This document shows, piece by piece, positions 45,118 through 54,409 of a DNA stretch of 64,000 nucleotides. The notes beneath the pieces were generated by a model. It was not told the DNA's origin and did no database searches. It saw only the letters and a program-made list of their open reading frames with translations. This stretch comes from Mycolicibacterium frederiksbergense (GTDB taxonomy: Bacteria; Actinomycetota; Actinomycetes; Mycobacteriales; Mycobacteriaceae): positions 434,001 through 498,000 of the forward strand of contig NZ_CP038799.1 of assembly GCF_012223425.1 (NCBI RefSeq), in the 5' to 3' direction. Position numbers and translations under genes: made by a program. Positions within the stretch are counted from its first letter, which is position 1; every line of letters begins with the position of its first letter.

Positions 45118-45537
45118 TTATTTGAGGCCAGGGCACAGGTACATCTCGGCGTCGATTGCGAAGTAGCCCGAATCGTGCAGGTCGAGTCGATTCTTGTTGA
45201 AAGTTGCCGCCATGATGTCCTTGACGCGTTGTTCGGAAAAGCCTTGGCGACGGAGATCGCACGCGGCGTAGCCCAATTCAAGGATCTGTGCGTCATTCAG
45301 TCGCCGAATGGACGGCAGGATCAGTCTGACATCGGACACGAAACCTGCTTCGCCGGTTGGCCCGTAGGTGTCTCCGTTGCCGTTCTTACCAGCATCGAAC
45401 GGAGCGCCACCTAAGCAAGCCTGGACGCCCGCGTCAGTGCCCCAGTCGCAAGTCTCGGAGACTGCGATTGGCGCTGACTGCAAGGCCACAGCAGCCAGCG
45501 CAAGTCCTGCGGCGCAAACTGACCCTGTCCACTTCAT
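45118..45537 (-). CDS. Secreted DUF732-like protein
   Basis: This 139-residue protein has a signal peptide (MKWTGSVCAAGLALAAVAL ending APIAVSE). The mature part has CDWGTDAGVQACLGG, then ILELGYAACDLRRQGFSEQR and FAIDAEMYLCPGLK. GGGGG precedes the ATG. Third in a run of secreted paralogues with the same direction. Confidence 0.78.
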   Translation of the reverse strand: MKWTGSVCAAGLALAAVALQSAPIAVSETCDWGTDAGVQACLGGAPFDAGKNGNGDTYGPTGEAGFVSDVRLILPSIRRLNDAQILELGYAACDLRRQGFSEQRVKDIMAATFNKNRLDLHDSGYFAIDAEMYLCPGLK

Positions 45538-46173
45538 TCTTTACCCCCTGAAGCCGCTGACTGCCGAGTCGCCGTGCAGCGGCATATCCCCGATCAATGT
45601 AGTTCTCGCAACTCAGGTTGTCGCCGTTACAGGCTCCAGTTGGCAACAAACTTGACGACACACTGGGAGCGGTCAACCGAGAAATTTGGATCGTGTACGT
45701 GACCGACGCCGACCCCATGGGTGCGCACCTAGCCTGCGCCGGCAGCATCGAACGTGGCGAGCGTAATCTCGCCCTCCAGGCCGCTGGCGCCAAGGAACTC
45801 ACGGCGTATCGAGGCGGCACCCGCTTTGTGCCGCGTCGGATACTTGGCCAAACCGACCACCCTGGCGTCAACGAAGTACACACTGGAGCAACCCCTCCTG
45901 TGCCGGACCGAGCACGTGAAGTACACCTGTTGCGCCGGCGTCCGGACACCCCGGGCTCGGGTCCAGCACAGTCGACCATCGTCGGCCCAAAAGTGCCCGC
46001 CACGGTCCGGACTATGGATACCCCTCAGCCGAAATCTCCCGTCGCCACCAGAGGGGCGCGTACCCGCCTGCCGTTCGGGCATGAAGCTGGGCAAAGCAGC
46101 GACTTACCAAGCCGTCCGTATAGATTCGTATACTTCTGGGTGATCTATACCGAACTATGCGGGAGGTGGGCCG
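45538..46173. other. Region with no confident gene
   Basis: About 640 bases between the last DUF732-like gene and the ATPase at 46174. A minus-strand frame at 45729-46094 (121 codons) encodes a protein-like stretch (VYFTCSVRHRRGCSSVYFVD) but has no start signal. Open frames on the other strand show no domain. It may hold a decayed gene. The right end carries the operator described at 46118. Confidence 0.4.
46118..46150 (+). promoter_or_regulatory. Inverted repeat operator before the ATPase gene
   Basis: GTATAGAT (46118-46125) and ATCTATAC (46143-46150) form an 8-bp perfect inverted repeat with a 17-base spacer. A GTATAC palindrome and a TATACT -10-like hexamer (46129-46134) lie between. 23 bases before the ATG. 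Likely an operator for the neighbouring gene or its own C-terminal helix-turn-helix. Confidence 0.45.
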
Positions 46174-47319
46174 ATGGAGCCGAGCCCGTACGCACCCGGG
46201 TCGCTGCCAGAATATCTGGCAGGCCGTGGCCGTGAACGCGAGCTGATCCGCGACAAGGTGTCCCGGCTGAGCATGCTCGGGCGTTCCGGCGGACCCCTGC
46301 TGGCCTTCCATGCTCCGCGTGGCCTCGGGAAGACGTCGCTGCTGCGGATGGCCCAGCGCGACGCGCGCGCCGAAGGCTTCCTGACCGTGTGGGTCACCGG
46401 CCGTAATGACCGGCCGATGTCGCCCGATATGGCACAGGGATTGAGCGCGGCGGTGAAGGACCATTCCTTCGGGCACCGGGCGAACGCGCTGCTGGATCGG
46501 CTGGCCCAGGTCCAGGTCGAGTTCGGGATCCCGGGAGTCGAGGTCGGCGCGACGCTCTCCGCCGGGGACAAGGCTCCGGGTTCGGCGGTGTTGGAGAAGC
46601 TGCTCGAGGATGCCGGCCGGTTCAGCCGCGCGCATGCCGCCAAGGGGCTCGTCGTGTTCGTCGACGAGTTCCAGGAGGCCCAGCTCGGCGATCGCAAGAG
46701 CCTGCTGATCGGGCTGCAGCACTTCGACGGCGCCCCGGACGCGATACCGGTCGCGGTGATCGCCGCCGGCCTGCCCTCGTTGCCGCCGGCGGTGACCGAG
46801 GCGGCCACCTTCGGCGAGCGGTCCCGGTTCGTCGAACTCGGCCTGCTCACCGACGTCGCCGTTGCCGAGGCGATCCGGCTACCCGCCGAGCACCACCGGG
46901 TCACCTGGTCCGACGAGGCCATCATGGCCGCCATCGAGCTCGCCGCCGGCTACCCGCACAAGGTGCAGCTCATCGGCGACTCCACCTGGGAGATCGCCCG
47001 TCCCACCGCCGGGAGCACGATCAACGTGGGTCACGTCCGGCGGGCCGAAGAGGAGATCGAAGACCGCATGACGGGCCTGTTTCGTACCCGTCTGACCCGC
47101 GTGACGCCCGAGCAGCAGCGGTTCCTGACGGCCATGGCCGAAGTCGGAGACGGCCCGGTGGAGCGCGCGGCGATCGCCGCCGAACTGGGGGTAGCGACGA
47201 CCGCGGTGAGCCGACCCCGGCAGCAGCTGATCGACGGCGGCTATATCGAGGCGGTTGGGCGCGGCAAGCTGCGATTCACCATTCCCGGGTTCGCGGCCTA
47301 CATCCGCGCCAATGGTTGA
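46174..47319 (+). CDS. ATPase with C-terminal winged helix (STAND-like)
   Basis: This 381-residue protein has YLAGRGRERELIRD, Walker A APRGLGKTSLL (about 46-57), Walker B VVFVDEFQEAQL (about 160-171), and a C-terminal winged helix (RAAIAAELGVATTAVSRPRQ). Such ATPases (archaeal ATPase/STAND-like) act as signal-sensing switches. No effector domain is attached. GGGAGG precedes the ATG. Confidence 0.75.
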   Translation: MEPSPYAPGSLPEYLAGRGRERELIRDKVSRLSMLGRSGGPLLAFHAPRGLGKTSLLRMAQRDARAEGFLTVWVTGRNDRPMSPDMAQGLSAAVKDHSFGHRANALLDRLAQVQVEFGIPGVEVGATLSAGDKAPGSAVLEKLLEDAGRFSRAHAAKGLVVFVDEFQEAQLGDRKSLLIGLQHFDGAPDAIPVAVIAAGLPSLPPAVTEAATFGERSRFVELGLLTDVAVAEAIRLPAEHHRVTWSDEAIMAAIELAAGYPHKVQLIGDSTWEIARPTAGSTINVGHVRRAEEEIEDRMTGLFRTRLTRVTPEQQRFLTAMAEVGDGPVERAAIAAELGVATTAVSRPRQQLIDGGYIEAVGRGKLRFTIPGFAAYIRANG

Positions 47320-47379
47320 CGCGCCGGACTGCCCGCGGGCACTGCGGCTTCGCGACGGCGATCCATCACCCCGTTCCGT

Positions 47380-48348
47380 TCACCCCACGCTGCTGCCGAC
47401 CGATACATAGTGGGACGGATCAATTCGCGTCTCCCCCGACCACCGGTACGCCGTCAACGCCCCGCCCTTGACCGCGCTGAAGTCCACGCACGCGGCGTAG
47501 TCGGTCCAGTCGTGCAGATGCCGCGGCGAACCCTGCCGCCAGTAGTGCCCATAAAACACCGGCACCTTCCCCTCGTACACGAAGTCCTGGACCAGCGTCA
47601 CCTCCGGAAGCGCCGGATACGGCCGATGGTCCTCGGTGGTGAAGGTGCTACTGATCTCGGCGAGGTCGGCCAGCGTCGTCGCCGTCTCGTTCCACCACCG
47701 CAGCCGGGCGGCACCGCGGGAATGCCCGTCCTTGTCGAGGTAAGGCGGCTGCCCGTGCTCGACGAGGCTGACCTCGGGACCCTTGAGCAGCGTCTCCACC
47801 GCCTCAAACATCGGGTCGCCCTTCGTCGACGCCCGCACCAGCTGCTCATCGATGCTGATCCGGTCATCACCGAGCGCCGCCATCGACGCCTCATGCCAGC
47901 AGGCATGCACCACTCGGATGACGCCGAGGTCCAGCCACAGCGGCTGCGTCCGGAACCAGGCCAGGCACTCGGCACGCGCCTCCCCCGTCACCTGCTCCAG
48001 GAACTCCGCATGCTGTCTCTCATTCTTCGCCGCGTCCGGATTCCCGGGGTCGTCATGCGGCCGTAGGTACTTGCCCGAGCCGCGCGGCCACTCGGTGGCG
48101 TAGGCGAGTGCGTTGAACTCGTGGTTGCCCAACACCATTCGCGCGCTGCCGGCGTCGACCATCGCTTTGACGATCTGCAGCACCCGCAGCTGAGCGGGTC
48201 CGCGGTCGATGAGGTCGCCGACAAAGATCGCCGTGCGGTCGGGGTGCCGGTAGGCGCCGTCGCGGACGGCGTAGCCCAGCTGGGCAAGCAATGCCTCGAG
48301 TTCGTCGGCGCAGCCGTGGACATCGCCGATTACGTCATACCCATTCAT
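47380..48348 (-). CDS. Metallophosphoesterase
   Basis: This 322-residue calcineurin-like phosphatase has the metal motifs GDVHGCADEL (about 8-17), FVGDLIDRGP, and LGNHEFNALA, as in PPP-type Ser/Thr or dinucleoside polyphosphate phosphatases. The ATG at 48348 is set by AAGGAGG upstream. C-terminal part has FYGHYWRQGS (His ligands). Substrate unknown. Confidence 0.88.
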   Translation of the reverse strand: MNGYDVIGDVHGCADELEALLAQLGYAVRDGAYRHPDRTAIFVGDLIDRGPAQLRVLQIVKAMVDAGSARMVLGNHEFNALAYATEWPRGSGKYLRPHDDPGNPDAAKNERQHAEFLEQVTGEARAECLAWFRTQPLWLDLGVIRVVHACWHEASMAALGDDRISIDEQLVRASTKGDPMFEAVETLLKGPEVSLVEHGQPPYLDKDGHSRGAARLRWWNETATTLADLAEISSTFTTEDHRPYPALPEVTLVQDFVYEGKVPVFYGHYWRQGSPRHLHDWTDYAACVDFSAVKGGALTAYRWSGETRIDPSHYVSVGSSVG

Positions 48349-48473
48349 CGGTACCTCCTTCGTCCGCCCCGTCAAAGGCGGTCCATCAGTGGTGTGTGCC
48401 GACCATCGCCTCGCACCGATGAACTCGGCGGGCAGGTCTGGAATCTGTCTTCAGGATATCGCCGGACACCGAC

Positions 48474-48496
48474 ATGTCGGAGTGGAGCCGTATCCT
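48474..48496 (+). promoter_or_regulatory. Possible RecA_NDp-type promoter
   Basis: ATGTCGGAG (48474-48482), eight bases, then TATCCT (48491-48496), which fits TAnnnT. It is 150 bases before the ATG at 48646. The first half also forms the palindrome CCGACATGTCGG (48469-48480), so it may be another operator. Weaker than the three sites at 17.8, 26.8 and 28.0 kb. Confidence 0.4.
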
Positions 48497-48645
48497 CGGA
48501 GACAGCTCACGAGCGGACGACTGCTTGGGTACCTGGCCCGTCGTCCCGGCAACCGCGCGCCACCGCACGGTGCCCCAGGGGAAGAGCGGGCACGACAGTG
48601 CAAGCGGTGGGCGTCCGAACGCGGCGCCGCCAGGAATGGCGAACG

Positions 48646-49227
48646 ATGACCGACCAACCCCTGACGCCGGCGGATGCTGCTCTGCGCGAACGCATCACCG
48701 AACTCTCGGTACATATTCCGTGCGGCGGCCTGCGCGGACCGGTGCAGCGCACGGTGTGGCAATCCTGCCGCCACGAAGACTCCCCGCAGAAGTGGGAGGG
48801 TGTCGACGTCTCGCGTCACTACGACCTGTGCATCGTCTGCTTCCGCGCCACGGCAGGCGGAATTTCACGGTGGTCGTGGCTGGCCTGCGCGGACTGCCGC
48901 TCCGTCAACGACGCGATTGCCCAGGTGTGGGGATTCCGACCGTTCGCGCTGGGCCGGCACAGCCTGATGAACGGCATCGGGCTGCGCGGTGGTGCGTCGC
49001 CGGAAGTTCAACAGCGCCAGGCCGAACGGCTCAGCGAGTTCGCCGGCGGTGACTGGCGCCTGAAAGGTTGGCGCGATCACGAGTACCGGCTGATGGCGGC
49101 ACGTTTCGAACCCGACGCCGATGTGCCCCTGCGGGAGTGGCAGCAGGCCTGGCCGCCCGGACCGGCTGCCTCACAGGAGGCGTTCGCGCGGCTGATCGGT
49201 CCGACGTTTCCTTTGGACCGCCCGTGA
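48646..49227 (+). CDS. Hypothetical protein with zinc ribbon-like cysteines
   Basis: This 193-residue protein has CIVCFRATAGG and ACADCRSVND (two CxxC pairs, about residues 64-67 and 82-85) which probably bind zinc. No other domain is recognised. AGGA precedes the ATG. A damage-type promoter may lie upstream. Confidence 0.55.
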   Translation: MTDQPLTPADAALRERITELSVHIPCGGLRGPVQRTVWQSCRHEDSPQKWEGVDVSRHYDLCIVCFRATAGGISRWSWLACADCRSVNDAIAQVWGFRPFALGRHSLMNGIGLRGGASPEVQQRQAERLSEFAGGDWRLKGWRDHEYRLMAARFEPDADVPLREWQQAWPPGPAASQEAFARLIGPTFPLDRP

Positions 49228-49230
49228 GGG

Positions 49231-49896
49231 TCAGCCCGCGACCTGACCCAACCAGTCCGAATTCCCATCGATGGGCTGCCCGTCGATCAACACCAGTGGA
49301 ACCCCCGGCTCCGGAAACTGGTGCAGCAGAGCGAGGTTGTTGGCCGCAATCACCCGCGCGTCGTAACCGATCGGCAGGCCGATCCTGATGAGGTCGAGGG
49401 CGGCCGGTGGGGCTCCCGCACCGGCTGCCAGATCAGCCAGCTGGTTGTTGTCCAGATCGGTGGAGCCACCTTCGTGCGGCTGGTGCTCGGCGGAGAAGAT
49501 CTGCTGCACGAAACGCCATGTGACATCGCTGGACTGTGACTGCCCAGCCACCACGAACGCCGCGTAGATGGCCCGGCTGTCGTATGTGCCGCTGGCCGAA
49601 TACTTTTCGAGGAAGTTCACCAACCGCAGGTTGACATGCAGCGAGCCGTTCTCGATGCGCTGCCCGATATCGTCCCCCTGTTCCTGGATCAGCTGACCGC
49701 TGAACGGGCACAGCGGATCCAGATACAGATCGACCTGCCCGACCGCATGCGGGTCACCGATGGAGATCACATCGCCGGCAGGCGCCGCGACCGCCGCATG
49801 CGCGAAGCCCGCGGCCGGCGCTAACAGCAGCGCCGCGACCACGGCGAGAATTGCCCCGACGGCGCGCATCGGCCGGTTCACCCAGGTTCGGTCCAT
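49231..49896 (-). CDS. DsbA-like thioredoxin-fold secreted protein
   Basis: This 221-residue protein has a signal peptide (AVGAILAVVAALLLAPAAGF) and a DsbA-type domain. The active-site position has DPLCPFSGQL with one Cys (CPFS in place of CxxC), so it is not a normal dithiol oxidase. C-terminal VPLVLIDGQPIDG is the cis-proline loop of the fold. Other in-frame ATGs at 49905 and 49908 are possible starts. Confidence 0.75.
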   Translation of the reverse strand: MDRTWVNRPMRAVGAILAVVAALLLAPAAGFAHAAVAAPAGDVISIGDPHAVGQVDLYLDPLCPFSGQLIQEQGDDIGQRIENGSLHVNLRLVNFLEKYSASGTYDSRAIYAAFVVAGQSQSSDVTWRFVQQIFSAEHQPHEGGSTDLDNNQLADLAAGAGAPPAALDLIRIGLPIGYDARVIAANNLALLHQFPEPGVPLVLIDGQPIDGNSDWLGQVAG

Positions 49897-50071
49897 GACA
49901 CCCATCATGCCGGGGCGAACGGGCCCTGCATCGTCAGTTGACGAGGAGACCGTTGCAGATGCTCGTATCGACATCTCCGTCGCCGCGCCACCCATCGATC
50001 GGTCCGAGCACCGCCAACGTGCGTACCCGAGCGACCAGTGACCTGTCGTACCCGTCCGACACAATCCGGAC

Positions 50072-51367
50072 ATGAGCCGACACAACCGCCAGAAGCGCGC
50101 GGCCAAGCAGAAGGCCCGCCGCCGCGCCTCATCCCAGCATGAACACCGCGAGCCCGAACCGGGCCACGACCGCATCGTCCTACTCGACCACCTCGTCGCG
50201 GCGTTGTACGCCTCGGCGAACTGTCCCGAGCATGACGCCGATGTCCACGCCGCCGAGCTGATCCAGGAGTTTTCCGGCTGGACCCGTGACCTCGATACCG
50301 CCGCCGAAGTCGCCATGGCCGGTGCCATCGGCCGGGCGTGGGAGGCGGGCTGGTCGCCGAGTGACCTCCACGAGCTTGTTCGCCGCCACCTCGATGCGTC
50401 GGCGACCGACTATCTGGCCGAGGCCATCGTGCGTGAGTCTGCCCAGTACGCCACCGCAACACTGCACCCGCGATGGCGGGCGGACCTCAATGCGCTGTCT
50501 CCGGGGATCGATCCCACCGCCCACGCGCCGCAGATGTGGGACTGGGCCGACCGACGCGCGGTCAGTCATCGCGCGGCCTTGGCGGTGGTGCTGAACGCGC
50601 TCCGATTCCTGGGGCGGCTTCCGGTCCTGGAGCCGTTGCTGCCCTTGCCCGGCGCGAGCCGGCACGCCGCGGTGGTGGTCGGCGAGGCCGACGCCAAGGC
50701 GCTCGGCCGAGTGCGCGGACTGCTCGCCAAGGCCGAGGCCACCAGGTTTCCCGAGGAGGCCGAGGCTCTTTCGGCCAAGGCGCAAGAATTGATGAGCAGG
50801 TACTCGCTGCACCACGCCATCAACAACCACGAGGCCGGCCGCACGGCAGAGGCGGCCGCGCGGCGGCTCTGGATCGACAACCCCTACGCCCGCGCCAAGG
50901 CGACGCTGGTGCAGGCGGTGGCGACAGCCAATCGGTGTCGCATGGTGTGGGCGGAGAAGCTCGGATTCGTCACCATCGTCGGCGCCGATGCTGACCTGGA
51001 ATCCGTTGAGTTGCTGACCACGTCGCTGCTGGTGCAGGCCAACCGGGCCATGCTGGCCGCGGGACGCCAAAACGCCGGTGGGCAGGCCAGAACGAGATCA
51101 TTCCGTCAATCGTTTCTCGTCTCCTACGCCGTCCGCATCGGCGAACGCCTCACCGTCGCCAGTTCGACCGCCGCCGCCGACGTCGGTCACGACAAGCTGC
51201 TACCGGTCTTAGCGGCGCGCAGCCGGGCGGCCGACGACCTGTTCGACCGACTCTTCCCGGCCGCCATCGCCCGCGCGGTGTCGGCGTCCAATATCGCCGG
51301 ATTGGCGGCCGGGCGCGTCGCTGCCGACCTTGCCCAGCTGGATGTCCGCACACGGATAGCGGGCTAG
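50072..51367 (+). CDS. DUF2786 protein
   Basis: This 431-residue protein has a basic N-terminus and a DUF2786 domain near the middle (LGRVRGLLAKAEATRFPEEA, then LSAKAQELMSRYSLHH). The C-terminal 180 residues are a helical region. DUF2786 occurs in proteins with putative DNA- or zinc-peptidase links but has no defined activity. The CACAAT hexamer six bases before the ATG might be a leaderless -10. Confidence 0.7.
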   Translation: MSRHNRQKRAAKQKARRRASSQHEHREPEPGHDRIVLLDHLVAALYASANCPEHDADVHAAELIQEFSGWTRDLDTAAEVAMAGAIGRAWEAGWSPSDLHELVRRHLDASATDYLAEAIVRESAQYATATLHPRWRADLNALSPGIDPTAHAPQMWDWADRRAVSHRAALAVVLNALRFLGRLPVLEPLLPLPGASRHAAVVVGEADAKALGRVRGLLAKAEATRFPEEAEALSAKAQELMSRYSLHHAINNHEAGRTAEAAARRLWIDNPYARAKATLVQAVATANRCRMVWAEKLGFVTIVGADADLESVELLTTSLLVQANRAMLAAGRQNAGGQARTRSFRQSFLVSYAVRIGERLTVASSTAAADVGHDKLLPVLAARSRAADDLFDRLFPAAIARAVSASNIAGLAAGRVAADLAQLDVRTRIAG

Positions 51368-51426
51368 CACGATCATGCCTTCAGCCCGTCGTTCACGCCG
51401 AGAAGGCGACAGCCGAGCGGCGGACG

Positions 51427-53091
51427 TCAGAGTTTCTTGGCGTCGAGTGCCTTCATCAACGATGGCCGTCGGCCGTACTCCCGCCGGATCTCGGCCATGA
51501 AGACCGCGAAATCGGCACTGCGTCCGCCCTTTTCGTACAGCTTCGCCATGGTGGCCAGCGTCGCGGCGATATCGGGATAGATCTTGGAGTTGGGATACCG
51601 CAAATCGTCCGCCAGCTTCGGGCGGTACAGGTCGGCCGCGGCGACGGGTCGAGCATCAGCACCGCGTTGCGCCAGTTCCTTCCAAGCCCAGCCCGGGCCG
51701 TAGCGATCTGCGGCCTGCCAGGCGGCCTCGATATCACCCTCACTGAGCCACAGCTGCACCAGAACCGCGCCCTGGGCGAATCGGTCCGCCGCGAGTCTCT
51801 CCGCATGCTCGAGCGCCCATGCCCGTTCGGTGTCGGCGCGATCGATGGTTGTCGCGAAGTCCAGCAAGACACGGTAAGTGGGAACCGAAGGCTGCCGGAC
51901 AAAGTCGGCCCGCATGACATCGAGAGCGTCATCGAGACGGCCCAGGCTCAGGTAGGTCTGCGCAACGGCATCGGGGCTCAACCAGAAGTCATTGCCGCCA
52001 CCGTGACTGGATACTCGGCCCTCGGTGACCGCGCGGTCAATCCACCCGACCGCTTCATCGGCTCGGCCGGCGGCCCGCAACCGATCCACGATCGCCCCGT
52101 ATTGCGGGTGGTCGCGTCGGCTCAAGAGGTCGACGGCTTGGTCGACGTCGCCGTCGTGGTCGGCAAGTTCAAGTACCATTCGGTCGATTTCCGACCGAGT
52201 CCACTTTTCTCGGTCGGCGTACTTGCGGTCCACCGCGGCCACCGCCCGCCGATAGGTCGCCAGCGCAGGTTCGTCGAACGCGTCGACGAAATCGGCAAGG
52301 ACCAGTTCGGGCCAGCCCGGCGAGTCGGCGCGAAATTTCACCAGCCAGGTGGCGAGCTTGACGGGATCGGGCCGGCCCAATCGGCACGCCCGTGCATAAA
52401 GGGAAGCCGCCCTTTCACATTCAAAGCCGATCGACCCCGACGAGTCGTCGGCCTCCTCCATGATCTTGCGCAACCGGGTCACCGCTCGCAGTAACGCGGG
52501 GCGCACCGCCTCGGCGGCCCCACCGTCCAGGTAGCTTTCCAACTCGTCGAGCACGTCAGCGGCCACGCCCGCAACGTCGAACGAGCGCCGATAGTCGATA
52601 AAGCCGCGAAACGACAGTGCGTTTCGCACATAGGCATCCAGCTCAGGTGCGGCCTCGGCGCCATCACTCGACGCTGCCATGGTTCGGATCTCGATCAGCC
52701 GTTGCACACTGTCGTCGCGGCGGGCAAGATCGAGCACCAGCTCGCGTAGTTCGTCGACATCCATCGCCCGCACCGCGTCATCCAAGGCCGTATCGGGTGC
52801 ACCGTTGGTGTCAAGGTCGACTGCGACGCGGCCGGTGTCGATCGCGGCGAGCCCGACGGCGACCAGGTGCTTGCAGAAATTGCCGTCCTCAAAATGCGGG
52901 CAGGTGCACCATCCACCGAGCACCGAACCGGACCAATCGAGTTCCACGGTATACACCCGCTTGGCCTGGACGGACGCGTACGCCTTCGTGTCGGCGACCC
53001 GCAGCCCGCGGACATACCCGACGTAGTCCTCACCCCGGGCAAACACGACGCCGCCTGCCGCGCCAAGCAGGCCCGCTTCGGACAATGGCAC
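51427..53091 (-). CDS. SWIM zinc finger protein
   Basis: This 554-residue protein has the SWIM motif WCTCPHFEDGNFCKHLVAVG (about 61-80; CxC...CxH). The remainder is helical with repeat-like TPR character (AWQAADRYGPGWAWKELAQR). SWIM domains bind DNA or protein. GTG start with GGGG upstream. Confidence 0.75.
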   Translation of the reverse strand: MPLSEAGLLGAAGGVVFARGEDYVGYVRGLRVADTKAYASVQAKRVYTVELDWSGSVLGGWCTCPHFEDGNFCKHLVAVGLAAIDTGRVAVDLDTNGAPDTALDDAVRAMDVDELRELVLDLARRDDSVQRLIEIRTMAASSDGAEAAPELDAYVRNALSFRGFIDYRRSFDVAGVAADVLDELESYLDGGAAEAVRPALLRAVTRLRKIMEEADDSSGSIGFECERAASLYARACRLGRPDPVKLATWLVKFRADSPGWPELVLADFVDAFDEPALATYRRAVAAVDRKYADREKWTRSEIDRMVLELADHDGDVDQAVDLLSRRDHPQYGAIVDRLRAAGRADEAVGWIDRAVTEGRVSSHGGGNDFWLSPDAVAQTYLSLGRLDDALDVMRADFVRQPSVPTYRVLLDFATTIDRADTERAWALEHAERLAADRFAQGAVLVQLWLSEGDIEAAWQAADRYGPGWAWKELAQRGADARPVAAADLYRPKLADDLRYPNSKIYPDIAATLATMAKLYEKGGRSADFAVFMAEIRREYGRRPSLMKALDAKKL

Positions 53092-53181
53092 ATCCCCATC
53101 GTGCCGTATGAACTGCGGCTTCGGCCACTACCGGCAGCACGTGAGTTGTCGCTGCTTTGTCGCTACAAGGCGGGCAGTGAC

Positions 53182-53385
53182 TTACTCACTTCTCCGCCGG
53201 CGCAGCGGCACGTGCCGGCCCCACAACGTCACCCACTCGGGTACGGCCAACCCGTGAATTATCCGTTGCGTCCGAAACAGCTGGCGCGGTGGCGAAGCCG
53301 AGTTGTGCGGCAGGTCGTACTTCTCGCACAGCTTCCGAACCCGGACACCGACTTCGCGGAGCCGATTTCTCGGCAGAGGGACAAC
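53182..53385 (-). pseudogene. Remnant of a fatty acid desaturase C-terminus
   Basis: The minus-strand frame from about 53385 reads LPRNRLREVGVRVRKLCEKY then DLPHNSASPPRQLFRTQRII to a TAA at 53182. It aligns with the end of the intact desaturase at 56500-57588 (LPSNRLPEVSVRVRQLCEKY). The catalytic part is absent. Nucleotides differ at many positions, so it is not a recent copy. It lies just downstream of the toxin operon. Confidence 0.75.
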
Positions 53386-53474
53386 TGACCTGCCGCCGTG
53401 CCGAAAAACAGCCCATCAACGTGGCACCAGGATCTCAGCACTACCTGAGATCGAATCGTCCATCGCGGAACCGC

Positions 53475-54224
53475 TCATCGACCCTCGAATCGACCAACTC
53501 CATCCGATCCTCCGGATGTAGCCAGTAGTGCCGCCCCCAACCAGTACACGGCCACACCGCGGGGAACGTATAAATTGAGGCCGCCAACGACCTTCTCGCT
53601 GCCATCGCGCAGGGACAGCACCACCGACCTGCCGGCTCTTTTGCCATCCTTGGTCTCGGAGTGATCCTTGATGCCGACAATGTCATCCCATTCCACCGCT
53701 CGGGTTTTGACTACATCGGCGATCTCGACCATTGCCGGACTGAGCCTGATGTATCCCACTCCCCCGCGCCGCACCCAGCTGGTCAGCCCGATGACCGCAC
53801 ACACGGCAGCTGCCAGGAACAGAGGGGGCGAGAAGATTTGGAGCCCTCGCGTCATGGGAATGTCGATCGCACCGCGCGGGATGAAGAACGCGAGCAGCAG
53901 TGCCGAGGGGACGATCACCGCGAGTCCGGTCAAGTACAGCATGGTGAACCGCTTATCCGGCCACACGGTGAACCCGGTTGCGTCGCTGGAGGTCCGCGTC
54001 TTCGTCTTGCCGGCTGACGCCAGGAGAAGAGCAGCCATCATCAGGACTGGAAACGTGATGAAGCCGAAAATCAAACACGTCGTCAAATAGTTGCCCCGCA
54101 GTCCGGCGAGGATTCCTCGGACAACGAAGTAGGCCACCCCCACAGACTCGATGAGTCCCGCCCACAACACGTACCTGCCGGATTCGGCCCAGTTCGCCGG
54201 CTTGGGGAGATTCAGTTCGGACAC
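53475..54224 (-). CDS. Membrane protein, last gene of the effector operon
   Basis: This 249-residue protein has four hydrophobic segments (LWAGLIESVGVAYFVVRGIL, LTTCLIFGFITFPVLMMAAL, LYLTGLAVIVPSALLLAFF, LFLAAAVCAVIGLTSW) and a C-terminal PH-like cytosolic part (WDDIVGIKDHSETKDGK). GTG start with GGGGAGG, overlapping the preceding gene by 13 bases. Possibly part of the immunity function; unknown. Confidence 0.65.
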   Translation of the reverse strand: MSELNLPKPANWAESGRYVLWAGLIESVGVAYFVVRGILAGLRGNYLTTCLIFGFITFPVLMMAALLLASAGKTKTRTSSDATGFTVWPDKRFTMLYLTGLAVIVPSALLLAFFIPRGAIDIPMTRGLQIFSPPLFLAAAVCAVIGLTSWVRRGGVGYIRLSPAMVEIADVVKTRAVEWDDIVGIKDHSETKDGKRAGRSVVLSLRDGSEKVVGGLNLYVPRGVAVYWLGAALLATSGGSDGVGRFEGR

Positions 54225-54409
54225 AACGCCTCCCCAACGAACTCGCCCATTTCTATGCCCCCGAAACCTCCGACAAGGCCACCTGCAACGGCGAATACCG
54301 GGACGGCACCTGGCGCGAACGGACCCGTCGCGAGACCCAACGCCGCACCGCCTTCTGCCAGAGCCCAACCGCCGCCACCACCGGCGGCAAGTTGATCGTT
54401 CCGGCTCAC
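54212..54409 (-). CDS. Small glycine-zipper protein
   Basis: 65 residues, start GTG overlapping the stop of the upstream gene (GTGA). Rich in Gly and Ala (LAAGGGGGWALAEGGAALGL) with a hydrophobic segment; ends EFVGEALCPN. Such glycine-zipper segments often insert into membranes. It may be part of the toxin or immunity complex. Confidence 0.55.
   Translation of the reverse strand: MSRNDQLAAGGGGGWALAEGGAALGLATGPFAPGAVPVFAVAGGLVGGFGGIEMGEFVGEALCPN

Noticed and set aside
45618..46235. 205-codon plus-strand frame before the ATPase gene
   Set aside because: No start signal and no domain; it runs through the operator and into the ATPase gene in another frame.
50043..50071. CTGTCGTAC-N8-CACAAT before the DUF2786 gene as a RecA_NDp promoter
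   Set aside because: Spacing is right, but three of the nine bases of the first block and the first base of the -10 do not fit; kept only as a weak -10.
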